From: Deinandra increscens subsp. villosa
Lineage: Eukaryota > Streptophyta > Magnoliopsida > Asterales > Asteraceae
Length of the DNA: 64,000 nucleotides
Assembly (NCBI GenBank): GCA_039602395.1
Contig: JBCNJP010000020.1
Location: 21,120,483 to 21,184,482, forward strand
Direction: 5' to 3'
Part shown: one piece after another, positions 35,698 through 46,684 of the stretch
Numbering within the stretch: position 1 is the stretch's first letter
Layout: each line of letters begins with the position of its first letter
Notes under the pieces: generated by a model
Seen by the model: the letters and a program-made list of their open reading frames with translations, nothing else
Databases searched by the model: none
What the model was told of the DNA's origin: nothing
Made by a program: the position numbers and the translations under genes

Positions 35698-37691
35698 AAA
35701 TAGGTTTCGTCCTCGAAACTTGCTTAAAGCGTAAATAGCTCAGGGTGAGATTCTCTCATTTCGTCTTCTCGTTCCCAGGTAGATTCAGAACCTTTTTGTT
35801 GATGCATATTCTTAGCGTCGTGTGAAGTATCTGAACAAGGCGATGTCAAGATTAAAACAAGACAAGATTGCTACCTAACGAACTGGATCCGAACTGCCAG
35901 TTCAGATTAGGCGAACCGCTAGTTTCCTGAGGTTTGGCCAGTTAGGTATAAATAGGAATTTATCTTTATAATTCAAATACGGAGCATGTAATGATCTTGT
36001 TTCGGAGCTTCTTTTCACTGCAATAAAAAATCACTACCGGCCTTTCCAGATATGACAACTTATTGTCTACTTCAATCTTGTCTAAAGGTGCTATTTCCGA
36101 TTCATCAAATACGCACTTTCTCAAATGAGAAACATGAAATGTTAGGTGAATCCTAGACAATTCCTCAGGCAGATCTAGCCAATAGGCAACTTCGCCCACA
36201 CGTTCCACAATCTTAAAAGGTCCTACATACCTTGGGCCTAACTTGCCCCTCTCGCGAAACCGAATAATACCCTTCCAAGGAGAAACTTTTAACAACACGA
36301 AGTCTCCCTCCTTGAACTCAATTGGCCATCTCCTCTTGTCTGCATATGACTTTTGTCGATCTTGTGCAGTCTTTAACCGTACCTTGACCACATCGAGCTC
36401 TTGAGCCATATTTTGGACTACTTCTTTACTTCCCAATTCTCGTTGGCCAACTTCACCCCAACACACTGGAGTTCGACATTTCCTACCATACAACATCTCG
36501 TAAGGAGGCATGCCAATGCTAGCATTATAACTGTTGTTGTAGGAGAACTCTGCCAATGGTAGGTGACTATCCCAACTTCTTCCAAAAGCTATAATGCAAG
36601 CACGCAACATATCCTCCAGAGTCCGAATCGTCCTTTCACTCTGCCCATCCGTATGGGGATGATAGGTCGTGCTAATATGCAATCTAGATCCCATATTCTC
36701 ATGGAATTTCTTCCAACACCGCGAAGTGAACCACGTATCCCAATCAGAAACTATAGACACCGGTACTCCGTGTTTGGAGATAATCTCGTTGATGAACAAA
36801 TTGCTAACTCTTCAGAAGAATGCGTCTCATGAATAGGTAAAAAGTGAGCACTCTTGGTTAGCCTATCCACAATCACCCAGATGGTGTCATAACCTTTGGC
36901 TATACGAGGTACCTTAGTTATGAAGTCCATCGTGATATGGTCTCACTTCCATTCGGGAATATCTAAAGGTTGAAGCCTCCCGTAAGGCTTCTAATGCTCA
37001 GCCTTAACCTTTGCACAAGTTAAGCACTTACCCATGTATTGCATGACGTTAAACTTCATACCTGGCCACCAATAGTCCCTTTCTAAGTCTTAGTACATCT
37101 TGGTTGTACCAGGACGAATCAAGTAACGTGACTTTTCTGCCTCATCCAATACCTTATCTCGAATCCCACCGGTAAGTGGTATCCACATTCGACCAAACCT
37201 GATCTTTACACCATACTCGTTTTCTTCTAAACTTTCTGTTTGGCCAACCATTCTCTCTTTCTTGAGATTCTCATCCTTATGGGCTTCATATTGGTCTTTA
37301 CTAAGTTGGATAAGAAAATCAGGAGTGATTATTAACTTATATGACCTCACCCAAAAAGAGAGATGATTCTCCTTCCTAATCAAAGCATCAGCCACTACGT
37401 TGGCTTTACCTGGGTGGTACATAATCTCACAATCATAGTCTTTAATAAACACCAACCATCTACGCTGCCTCATATTAAGATAATTTTGCTTAGAGAAATA
37501 TTTTAGGCTCTTATGATCAGTGTAGATAGTGAGTGCACTTCACCCCATACAAATATTGCCTCCATATCTTGAGCGTAAACAATACCGCAGCTAACTCTAA
37601 ATCGTGTGTTAGATAGTTTGCATCGTGGGGTTTTATATGTCGAGACGCGTAGGCAATTACCTGGCCTCGTTGCATCAACACATAACCTAAC
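35698..37691 (-). pseudogene. Gypsy pol remnant: RNase H, integrase, chromodomain-like end
   Basis: Reading 5' to 3' on the minus strand: an RNase H part (37691-about 37500; LMQRGQVIAYASR, then HDLELAAVLFTLKIWR); MRQRRWLVFIKDYDCEIMYH and HPGKANVVADAL (37473); an integrase zinc-finger region (about 37090-37000); and the integrase core with WVIVDRLTKSAHFLPIH. After this, 36799-35966 has SIVSDWDTWFTSR and HTDGQSERTIRTLEDMLR, so the second Asp and the Glu of the core are present, then the GPFKIVERVG C-terminus and EKKLRNK. The chromodomain-like tail (ESTWEREDEM at about 35780-35760) is separated from this by an LTR-A-like fragment. Frameshifts and stops occur near 36800, 37090 and 37500. RT and gag are absent, cut at 37692. 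Confidence 0.85.
35797..35988 (+). mobile_element. Truncated LTR-A-like fragment inside gypsy integrase
   Basis: It starts TGTTGATGCATATTC, then has GTGTGAAGTATCTGAAC, GATCCGAACTGCCAGTTC and TATAAATAGGAAT, colinear with the first ~190 bp of LTR-A but diverged. It lies exactly between the KLRNK and ESTWE parts of the integrase C-terminus, so it is an insertion. The LTR 3' part is missing. Confidence 0.65.
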
Positions 37692-38036
37692 TATCACACC
37701 CCCAAAATTCCCACACGTGACAACGCGCCGCAGGGAGCGTGACAAACTAGGATCGAATACATTAGCCATACGAACAGTCTATATGCAATGTAAAATCAGA
37801 CCAGAGTAAATGTGTTTTGAAATGCGGAAGTGTAATGACATAGGTTGTAATAAATGTTCAAGCGCAAAAACATGCGCAAACCAAAAGATGATTAGTCTGA
37901 AAAGTATTAAAGTCTAATATGCATGCATGATAATCAAAAATCCTTAAGTGGTGCATCCTAGCTCGTGGCAAGCAGTCTAGTTTAACGACCTGAGAAATAA
38001 CATGCTAAAGTATCTGTCACACCCCCAAAAATCCCA
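37692..38036 (+). mobile_element. Two nested LTR starts cut by the gap
   Basis: TATCACACCCCCAAAATTCC at 37692 and TGTCACACCCCCAAAAATCC at 38015 are two starts of the same LTR family. The first truncates the RNase H of gypsy element 1 and is itself interrupted by the second, which runs into the N gap. No coding is present. Confidence 0.55.
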
Positions 38037-38536
38037 NNNNNNNNNNNNNNNNNNNNNNNNNNNNNNNNNNNNNNNNNNNNNNNNNNNNNNNNNNNNNNNN
38101 NNNNNNNNNNNNNNNNNNNNNNNNNNNNNNNNNNNNNNNNNNNNNNNNNNNNNNNNNNNNNNNNNNNNNNNNNNNNNNNNNNNNNNNNNNNNNNNNNNNN
38201 NNNNNNNNNNNNNNNNNNNNNNNNNNNNNNNNNNNNNNNNNNNNNNNNNNNNNNNNNNNNNNNNNNNNNNNNNNNNNNNNNNNNNNNNNNNNNNNNNNNN
38301 NNNNNNNNNNNNNNNNNNNNNNNNNNNNNNNNNNNNNNNNNNNNNNNNNNNNNNNNNNNNNNNNNNNNNNNNNNNNNNNNNNNNNNNNNNNNNNNNNNNN
38401 NNNNNNNNNNNNNNNNNNNNNNNNNNNNNNNNNNNNNNNNNNNNNNNNNNNNNNNNNNNNNNNNNNNNNNNNNNNNNNNNNNNNNNNNNNNNNNNNNNNN
38501 NNNNNNNNNNNNNNNNNNNNNNNNNNNNNNNNNNNN
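38037..38536. other. Assembly gap (500 N)
   Basis: Exactly 500 N. It ends two bases before the 5' LTR of the gag-only element, so it hides that element's left flank. Confidence 0.99.
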
Positions 38537-38538
38537 AT

Positions 38539-39081
38539 TGTAAGGGAATAATTTGTGGCTTGTGTATTAAATCATCACTTGGCGGACTATTATGAAGGCC
38601 TATGTGATAGAATAGGTGAAAATTAGTTGGGTTATGGGTATATTGGGTCATTGGGCCATTTTAGACATGTTTGGGCTCATTTAGAAAGAGTTTAGATGGA
38701 GTTTATTGGGCCTGAAATGTCAAATACGGGAATTTGAGTTTAATTAGGGTTTTTAGGGTGTCTTGTTTAGCAAGTTGGAGACTCCCTATATAAGGGAAGC
38801 TCTCCTCTCATTATTAGGTTGTTGATTGTGGAGTAAAGCTAGTCTTTTGTGGTGTTTAGGTGTTCAAGGTGTCATCGAAATTCTCCCTTGAGAATTTCGA
38901 CCAAGGTGTAGCAAACAGTCAAGTGATTAATCCAGTGTTCTTCTAATAGGTTTGTTTTCAATTGCTTTATTATACTTTTCGATTATATTCTTTCACTGTG
39001 TTCTTGAATCAACTAGTTAAATCGGTTTCCGCACGATTTCACTAGTTCAGATATCGCGTGAGGGTTTATTTGATCCTTACA
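38539..39081 (+). mobile_element. 5' LTR of the gag-only element (543 bp)
   Basis: Runs TGTAAGGGAATAATTT to TTTGATCCTTACA. The promoter is recognisable: TATATAAG at 38787-38794, so transcription should start near 38820. An inverted repeat GAAATTCTCCC...GAGAATTTC lies at about 38878-38901, just downstream. Confidence 0.92.
38787..38794 (+). promoter_or_regulatory. TATA box of the gag-only element
   Basis: TATATAAG in a CTCCCTATATAAGGG context, 250 bp into the LTR. The same box is present in the 3' LTR at 44603-44610 and could read out into flanking DNA. Confidence 0.7.
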
Positions 39082-39083
39082 AT

Positions 39084-39095
39084 TGGTATCAGAGC
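39084..39095 (+). promoter_or_regulatory. Primer-binding site, tRNA-iMet
   Basis: TGGTATCAGAGC two bases after the 5' LTR. Confidence 0.95.
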
Positions 39096-39799
39096 CAAGA
39101 AACAAGAGTTTCGTGGCTCGCACGATATCGATTCAAGAAGTTCTAACAATTTCTATCGAGTGTTTGTGAGTTTTTACAGGTTTCCGACTACGAGTCTGTT
39201 GTTTTCGATCAACTCAGGAGGTTCTCGATTGAAGAACAAAATCAAGAAAATCTGTCTTCGGCTTCATTTATGATTCTTTTACTTGTTGAAGGATTCAAAT
39301 TTGTTTTCAGGTGGAAGTGAGACTTTTCGTTTGGAAAAGGCACTTTTCGATCGATATTTTTTGGATGAAATATTCTGTTCAAGTCAAATTTTATTAAAGT
39401 CGGTCGAATCCGGATTTTAATCAAAACAAAATTCTCGGGATTCTCGGGAATTCTTGTTGACGTAATTCAAATTTACAAGTAAATTATGATTTTGCCATAA
39501 GTAATTATTTAGATTATGTGGTCCATATCATCCCGTTTTTGAGCTAGTAAACGGCCACTCATTTTAAGTTGGTGCAAATTAATTTTGACGGGGTTTTGAT
39601 CGCTGAATTTTTCTGCACCTTGTGGAGTAATTCGTTTGTTTTAATTTTCATATTTTTGCTCCAAGTGTTTCAAGGTATTACTAACGATTTTTTGTGAGTA
39701 TCGTGTGAGATTTTGTGCAGGTTACAATTCGTGACAGAAGGTTTCGGTGTGATTTTGGAGCTTTTCGATTTGATTCAGCACTTTTCGATCAGGATTTCT

Positions 39800-40113
39800 G
39801 GTCGAAAAGCCCTCCTCAGCCGCTTTCCTCCATCGAAAAGCCCCCTTTGTGGCTTTTCGATTCACTGCCCTTGCTCGAAAAGTCCCCTAAGTGACTTTTC
39901 GACCAAGCCTGCCCAATCGAGAAGTCCCCTTTGTGACTTCTCGATCAGTTTCATCGATCGAAAAGTCCCCTCAGAGACTTTTCGATCCGACCCTTTCGAT
40001 CGAGAAGTCCCCTTGAGACTTCTCGATCAGCCTTCATTGATCGGAAAGTCCCCTGAGACTTTTCGATCCATCGTGCTCCCTGATCGAAAAGTCCCCTTCG
40101 AGACTTTTCGATC
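39800..40113 (+). repeat. Array of hairpins in the leader, about 42-nt period
   Basis: Seven clear hairpins lie at 39832-39861, 39875-39902, 39916-39945, 39956-39987, 39998-40027, 40039-40068 and 40082-40113 (start steps 43, 41, 40, 42, 41 and 43). Each has the form TCGAAAAGTCCCC-loop-GACTTTTCGA. An eighth, degenerate one lies at about 39800-39830, and half-sites continue to 40260. In hairpins 3 and 5 the stem is TCGAGAAG and the other arm CTTCTCGA, so both sides changed together; hairpin 1 changes AGT to AGC and ACT to GCT; hairpin 6 has a G-T wobble. It sits between primer-binding site and gag. Confidence 0.93.
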
Positions 40114-40419
40114 CAGCCTTCACTTTTCGATCGCATCATACTTTTCGATCCAACCCTTTTCCGACCGAAAACCCACTTTCCGATCCAAAAGCTGCTTTCC
40201 GATCCGGTTGAGACTTTTTGATCTACCCTTTTCAATCCGATCAAGTCTTTCCGGTCCAATCAAAGACAGTCATGGCATCCTTTCTACCAGGTAATTCTGT
40301 ATCTACCAGCAGCTGAGGTATGTCTTAACCCTAAATGTCAATCTATTCTCAATGATTCTCAAGAATGGCAAACTAAGTTTTTCAATGAAACCCTAAATCG
40401 TGAATTTGTTGATAGAGAG

Positions 40420-42129
40420 TTGAGGGAATATAAGGGTAGAAGTAAAAACTTGAGTGAGAAACTTGAAGCTGCTAAAGTTGACATAAAAAATCTTCAAAGG
40501 GACTTAAGTAACAAAAACACATATCTGACAGTTGCTAATGAAGAAATTGCCACATTAAAAACTGAACTTGAGCAACTTAAAGGGCAATTAGAAACATCAC
40601 AAACCAAAGTTGAGCGAAATGATAAGATTGTGTCTGAAATGATGAAGGCTAGCTCACTTTTCTACAACACAGACGCTCGAATGCGTCATGTAAAAGCCAA
40701 CTCTGGTTTGGGTCTCGGTACTGAAATAAAAGATGAAAAATCCACCCATACAGTACCGATGCCCCTGATGCATGAAATGATCTCAGATTATGAGTGTTCT
40801 AAGACCAACTTGGATGCTAAAGCTGAGATCGAAAAGAAATTGGCAGCTTGTCCCATTAAAATTTCTGCTCCTGTTTCTAACATTACTAACACTTCTACTT
40901 CTTGTGCAGATAAAGTAAATGAAGAAGCAGGTTCAAAGGGAAAAGGTGTTTGCTTTGAGAGTCAAAAGTTTCCAGTTTTTAAAACTGATAATTTTGCTTC
41001 AAAAAATTTTGAGTCTGAGTCAACATTTCCCAAGTCAAATGTGTTTGATGAATCTGTTACTTGTAGTGTGTTTAACTTTGGGAGATATGATGCTAAACCT
41101 GTGAAACCCCTTAGAACTGTTAGAATTTTAAGAAGGGGTAAGGGACCACAAAATGACGTTCCCAAACCCACAGGTGACGTGAAAAAATCTGAGGATAGTG
41201 TGAACTGTCCCATTCAAAATGTGCAGAAAGTACGGGACGCAAAACCACAGGATTTTGTCCCGTACCCAGAGGTCAATTCTGCATATGACCAATTTAAACC
41301 GATACAACGGGAGTATGTTCTGACCACTAAGCCCCATGGTAAAGCCCTCTGGATCCATAAAAACGCTTCAAAGCCAACTTGGATATCCACTGGGCGGAAC
41401 CAACCACAGGCTCCCGTGTATCCAAAGAAACAGTCCTGCCATGTGTGTGGCCAACCAGGACACATGGCAAGAAACTGTCTGCACCGCCCTTATGAGCCCT
41501 ACTATCCTAAGAAAGTTCAACAAAAGACTGTCCCTTTGGGCCAAACACGTGTTGGCCCAAAGCCCAATGTTGGACCTTCAAAACCCAAGGTGCAGAAACA
41601 AGCACCTCAGAGTCACAAAGTACAGCAGAAACCTAAGGCTCCTAAGCAATGTCCAAAGACTATTTTTAAAGAAAACAAAGCATCTCAGAAATCTGTCAAA
41701 ACAGCTTGGAGACCAAAATCTGTTAAATCCCCGAAACCTGTTTTCAAATCTGCTTCAGAATCACACATCCATCCAAATCCAGTTGGTTCAGCTAAATCAA
41801 ATGGTTGGAGGAAGGATGACAGGTGGAATGTTTCAAAAGTTGTGAACATGTCTTTCAAGCCTACTGGAGTGTACAAGAAACACTCCAAACAATTTCAAGA
41901 AATAAGAGTTCAAAATTCCAATACGAATCCACCGAGAAAACCACAGGTTTTTGGGAAAGAAAATCACCAACCCAGAGATGTCAACAAAAAGGACATTCTC
42001 AGTCCAACCAAGGCAACCACACCCCCAATCCCTGATTTTACAAAGGGAATGTGCCTAAAAGAAATTTCTTTCACTGACTCTTCAGGTATACCCAGAACCA
42101 CGATGGCCTGGGTACTTATGGCTAACTGA
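40420..42129 (+). CDS. Gag-like protein: coiled coil and CCHC zinc knuckle
   Basis: One uninterrupted frame of about 570 codons. The frame is open well upstream of 40420 (at least to 40262) but I find no ATG in that stretch; 40420 itself is TTG. The only nearby ATG (40272) opens a 15-codon frame (MASFLPGNSV...). A splice from a CAG/GTAATT donor near 40290 could join that start to the long frame, but this is conjecture. Residues 1-75 form a Glu/Lys/Leu coiled coil (EIATLKTELEQLKGQLE). A Ser/Thr/Lys-rich middle follows, then the zinc knuckle CHVCGQPGHMARNC (about residues 345-358), then a very basic Lys/Pro/Gln-rich tail ending TTMAWVLMAN. The expected role is RNA binding and packaging. The N-terminal capsid-like domain and all enzymes are missing compared with autonomous relatives. 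No frameshift is seen, in keeping with a young element. Confidence 0.8.
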   Translation: MREYKGRSKNLSEKLEAAKVDIKNLQRDLSNKNTYLTVANEEIATLKTELEQLKGQLETSQTKVERNDKIVSEMMKASSLFYNTDARMRHVKANSGLGLGTEIKDEKSTHTVPMPLMHEMISDYECSKTNLDAKAEIEKKLAACPIKISAPVSNITNTSTSCADKVNEEAGSKGKGVCFESQKFPVFKTDNFASKNFESESTFPKSNVFDESVTCSVFNFGRYDAKPVKPLRTVRILRRGKGPQNDVPKPTGDVKKSEDSVNCPIQNVQKVRDAKPQDFVPYPEVNSAYDQFKPIQREYVLTTKPHGKALWIHKNASKPTWISTGRNQPQAPVYPKKQSCHVCGQPGHMARNCLHRPYEPYYPKKVQQKTVPLGQTRVGPKPNVGPSKPKVQKQAPQSHKVQQKPKAPKQCPKTIFKENKASQKSVKTAWRPKSVKSPKPVFKSASESHIHPNPVGSAKSNGWRKDDRWNVSKVVNMSFKPTGVYKKHSKQFQEIRVQNSNTNPPRKPQVFGKENHQPRDVNKKDILSPTKATTPPIPDFTKGMCLKEISFTDSSGIPRTTMAWVLMAN

Positions 42130-44340
42130 TCTCTCACCTTGTGCAGGAACAGTCAAGGAGGACTTTCATTAACCTTGTTTGTTTGTGATAGTGATTGTTC
42201 CAGGCACAGGATAGGAGGCATCTCTCTACCACATGACATGAAGATTTCAATGGAGGGTATGTTTCCTTGTGAGAGGTAAATCTGAGAAAATCAGCAGTAA
42301 AGGTAACATTGTCTTGATTGTTCATTTCTTGGCTAATTTGATGTGAAGTCTGGTAGTGCATTAAACAAAACCCATTTCTGAAAAGTTTCAAAAGATAAAC
42401 TTTGAAGGTTAGCTTGGCCAGTTTTTAGTACATATTGTGTCAGTGAGTGTTAAAAAAAAAAAAAAAAAGAAAAAAAAAATCAATCAACAAAAAAAAAAAA
42501 ATTAAAAAAAATAAAAAAATTAAAAAAATGTGTGTTGTTATTAAAAATCAAAAAGCAAGGGGAAGAATAGAAACGATGAAATTGTTGACCCCTCAAAATT
42601 AAATTGTGCTTTTTAATTTTTAATCTTTTGTTTCCTTTAGAAGGTGGGAAGTGAAATAAATTTCCGTTTTGGAGATGGCTGACACGCGTAAGGCAGATGT
42701 GAAAGACATGATCCATTGTGATATGCTGGTAGGCTCGGCTCTTAAATCTAAAAAGGTATGCGTTACACACTTAAAGATAACGTATGGCAGTTTGTTGGGT
42801 AACAGCACTTAGGTTAATTGCATTTCTATTTGACTGCATGTTCAAGTTCCCGATACACACGCTTGTCTCCAAGAGTGTGAAAATGAGCTCAAAAAGTCGG
42901 TGTCCCCTCTGCTTTGCGTGAGCAATGACCTGGGGATGCTTCGAGTGTATGTAAGGCTCTCCTCTGCTTTGCGTGAGCAATGACCTGGAGTTGTCCATAC
43001 ATACGTACTTCTAGATCATCTAAAATTAAAAAAATTAAAAATAATATACACCCAAAAGATGCCAAAGAGCACATCAAAAGAGACCCTCAAGAGTCCAAAA
43101 CCCTCAGCCTTTGTCACTAATGAGAGCATTATTAAAAATGTTTCAAAAATTCAGTTGACTTTGTATATATTATACCCAAAAATCTATGTGATCTATTCTT
43201 TCTCTTCTCAACCAAGTCTCGAGCTCAGTTTCAAACTTCTGGTTCAGGTTGTGAAAATATGTGGTAGGGAATTTATGTGCTTGATAGTGTGTAATAACAT
43301 GTACCTAGGATTTGTTAAAACCCACTTGCTGTTCATAAATTAATGCACCAATAAAAGATAATAAAGTGACAAACAGCCTGATTAAGAAAAGGGTTTGAGT
43401 TTAAAGTGGATCAGTATATTGGCAATCACCTGGACGTGTTCGAGTAACAGAAGCTGAAAAGGGTTCCTCAGTCAGATTCATACGGTTTGATCCTATAGAA
43501 ACCTTCTCGTTTAGTAATTTGGTATGTTCATTTTTATTTTTAGTTTTCTTTTGTGTTATCTTAAGATTTTATTGTTTATTTTTCAATCATGGCCAGGTTA
43601 ATTTAAAGGTTTTAATATGTTTTTAAGGGTTTTATGCAAGAAAGTATGATCTCCCTCAAATTTTCAGGGGAAGAAAATGTGAAGTGAGTCATTGGGTTCA
43701 GGGGAAGTGTTTAAAGGAAACTCGTAATCAATATTTGGGTTTGTGATTAAGAATGTTGTTCTCCTGCTAACCCAGTAACCAGGTATCATATGCTGGTTAG
43801 TGTTTGTGTTTGCTCCATGTTGTGCTTGACAGGTTAAGTGAAAAAGACAACTCATGGACAAGAAAGTCAAGGACTCAGTTGACCAAAGCAAGAACTCTGC
43901 TGCTGATCAAGTTGAAGAACCAGCCGGAAAAGGACTTACCTTATGCTTAGGGCAAGTTTGTTGGTTGTTCAAGAAAAGCTTCCAAAGACTCAAAAGACAC
44001 TGATCACGAGTTGAGGGGAAGCTAAATGCCGTCAGTTCAAAGAAATTCAAGAATGTCAAGACAGGACCCTCTGAAGTTACATGCTGGTCAAGACAGTTAC
44101 TGATGATCCAGCAAGGACTCGACATGTTTCAAGAAGGAGCAAGTACTTGAGAATCCTCCTCTCATTACTTGTTTGTCATTTGAAGTCCAAGCTGATGCTG
44201 ATTGAGAGAAAACTCCCAGAACTCGACCGTTGCTGCCCATTGAAGATTGTTAAAGAAAAGTATCTTCATCAACCCATGCTCAAGCCAAGGAGAAGACTGC
44301 AAGTCTGAAGATTGAAAGAAGAAGACATTTAATATCACAA
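42130..44340 (+). other. Non-coding 3' region of the gag-only element
   Basis: No pol trace is recognisable. It has A-rich low-complexity runs at 42452-42536 and a direct duplication of CTCTGCTTTGCGTGAGCAAT (about 42905 and 42962). The last 500 bp (43860-44340) reads as Lys/Ser-rich fragments without a family. This stretch replaces the pol region of an autonomous element. Confidence 0.6.
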
Positions 44341-44354
44341 GCCAAGGGGAAGAT
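44341..44354 (+). promoter_or_regulatory. Polypurine tract of the gag-only element
   Basis: GCCAAGGGGAAGAT immediately before the 3' LTR. Confidence 0.8.
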
Positions 44355-44897
44355 TGTAAGGGAATAATTTGTGGCTTGTGTATTAAATCATCACTTGGCG
44401 GACTATTATGAAGGCCTATGTGATAGAATAGGTGAAAATTAGTTGGGTTATGGGTATATTGGGTCATTGGGCCATTTTAGACATGTTTGGGCTCATTTAG
44501 AAAGAGTTTAGATGGAGTTTATTGGGCCTGAAATGTCAAATACGGGAATTTGAGTTTAATTAGGGTTTTTAGGGTGTCTTGTTTAGCAAGTTGGAGACTC
44601 CCTATATAAGGGAAGCTCTCCTCTCATTATTAGGTTGTTGATTGTGGAGTAAAGCTAGTCTTTTGTGGTGTTTAGGTGTTCAAGGTGTCATCGAAATTCT
44701 CCCTTGAGAATTTCGACCAAGGTGTAGCAAACAGTCAAGTGATTAATCCAGTGTTCTTCTAATAGGTTTGTTTTCAATTGCTTTATTATACTTTTCGATT
44801 ATATTCTTTCACTGTGTTCTTGAATCAACTAGTTAAATCGGTTTCCGCACGATTTCACTAGTTCAGATATCGCGTGAGGGTTTATTTGATCCTTACA
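44355..44897 (+). mobile_element. 3' LTR of the gag-only element (543 bp)
   Basis: Same length and, by eye, the same sequence as the 5' LTR at 38539. It is followed by CATAT. Confidence 0.92.
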
Positions 44898-45854
44898 CAT
44901 ATTATTATCGTTGTGAAATGATTACTGACTTAGGCATCAGAGGGGTGTTAGCCAAGCTAACACCCACCCCTCACCAAGCCTTGAAGTATTTTGCAGATGT
45001 TCTAAGCACCTTGTCATAAGCTAGAGGCTGATCACCTCTTCTAAGTATAAAGCATTCTGAATGCAACCAAAGGTTAAGGAGGTTTTCACCTTCTCGTTCA
45101 CTAATGGGAATCGCCAGGAGCGCACGACCCTCACCAGGAGCGCACGGTGGTGGCCTATGGTTCAAGGTGGTGCGACCAGTCCATCCAAGGGTGGCTGATA
45201 ATTTCATCACTGTTGGCCATAGAGTGCACCTCAAAATGGGTGGCAGACGTGTCATCTCGTAAAGATTCTAAGGTTTTTGGCATTTTCATGTCAACAAGGT
45301 TTAGGCACTTTCGTGTCTCTCAAGTTTATGGGCTTGACCCCAGTTGGCTTAGTCCCAAGTATTTTTTGAGCTTGACCTCAATTTAACAAAGGTTTTTAAT
45401 GTTTTCACATTAACTAAGGTTTGGACATATTCATGTCTCGAAAGTTTTATGGGCTTGTCCCCAGAATTGGCTTAGTCCTAAGAATCCCGGGTTTATCCCC
45501 AGCACATTAACAAATTCTTTTCAGGATCCCTCCGCTTGGGAAGCTCAGAGGTCAAAAGTTAATTCAGGAATCGGGGTTTCGTCTTGTAAACTACAAGATC
45601 CCTCCACCCGGATCATTATCTGTTACACTAACATTGTTTGTAGGAAATACAAAAAGAGTAATCGACAGGGTTCCGACTGATGTATGGGGAAGACAACAAC
45701 TTGGAGTTATTTATGGGGAAATCACATGAGAAGTTGCGTTGCTATCAAATCAGGAGCTAACGAGTCACCTTTGTAATTATTTCAAGAGATGACGTTGAGT
45801 TTGAATTTTTACAGCCGTCTTCTTGGTCGACAACTGTTAAAATTCAGGGGCAAT
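44898..45854 (+). other. Non-coding internal segment of an LTR1-family element
   Basis: It contains repeated phrases (TTTTCATGTC/TTTCGTGTCTC, TATGGGCTTG-CCCCAG, TTGGCTTAGTCC) in two degenerate copies about 120 bp apart (45290-45480). It ends with the purine-rich tract AATTCAGGGGCAAT directly before an LTR1 start, so it is the 3' internal end of a plus-strand element. No pol domain was recognised. Confidence 0.5.
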
Positions 45855-46684
45855 TGTTAGGGCTGATAATCCGGGATCCTGGCCGGAAGCTCAAATGGTT
45901 CAATATCCTTACGCAAGTTCAGGATCCTGGCAGGTTCGAGCATCCTGAATTATAGTTATCAACTAACCCGTTTGTTTTTCCCATGTGTCTTATTAATTGC
46001 AGGGTCAAAGAAACGTGTAGACAAGCCTAAAGACTCGGATAAATGATATAGAACGTGGACTAAGTGGTCCACAACGTTCATATTGGCTTAGTTGGGAGAA
46101 TCTCTAAAATATAGGACAGTTGGTTATATTATTTCAGGATGCTCGCCAGAAGCTCAAAGGATCCTGAACTACAGTTATCGATTAACCGTTACAATTGTCC
46201 ACGTGTCTTTATTGATTGCAGGTATTAGGGACGTGCAAATGATGGCTAAAGACTCGGTCAAGGCTTTATGGGACGTGTTGTAACTGACTCCAACGTTCAC
46301 AAAGACTTGAAGACTCAATCCCTAGTTATTAGCGTAGTTAGTTAATGTACTTTGACTATTTAAACGAGCTCTTGGTCATTCATTCAAAGCACACAACACA
46401 CGATACTCGCTATCAAAACTCTCTGTAACACTTAGAATACGAGCTCTTTTCATTTGTACTAAAAACTTTCATCATATAAAAGTTTTAGGAGGCAGGTACT
46501 TTGAACCGGCCCCCGAGGTTTTTTGCTAGGCTCCTTGAGGATACTCAAGGATTCCTGGATTTTCCCTCGTTACATCCTCGTGTCAACACTCAAACTTGCA
46601 TTTTTCTTGCTAATTTCATCAAACACTCTACCTCACTTACGAAGTTTGATCAACTAATTGCTTAGGCAGTTTTTGACCAAAACA
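45855..46684 (+). mobile_element. LTR1 copy, plus orientation (830 bp)
   Basis: TGTTAGGGCTGATAATCC to TTTTTGACCAAAACA. A polypurine tract precedes it, so it is a 3' LTR on the plus strand. It is about 95% like the two minus-strand LTR1 copies by eye. Confidence 0.8.

Larger units (their letters stand above)
38539..44897 (+). mobile_element. Gag-only LTR retrotransposon, complete and very young
   Basis: A full non-autonomous element of 6359 bp: 5' LTR, tRNA-iMet primer-binding site, long structured leader, one gag-type ORF, 2.2 kb of non-coding DNA, polypurine tract and 3' LTR. The two 543-bp LTRs look identical on reading them side by side. The right flank starts CATAT; the left flank shows only AT before the gap, which fits a CATAT duplication but cannot prove it. 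With no protease, integrase or RT it must be mobilised by a helper. Confidence 0.88.

Noticed and set aside
39713..40294. 193-codon ORF across the hairpin array
   Set aside because: Its peptide only mirrors the DNA repeat (…RKVP.ETFRS… units), and the pairing pattern explains the sequence better than a protein.
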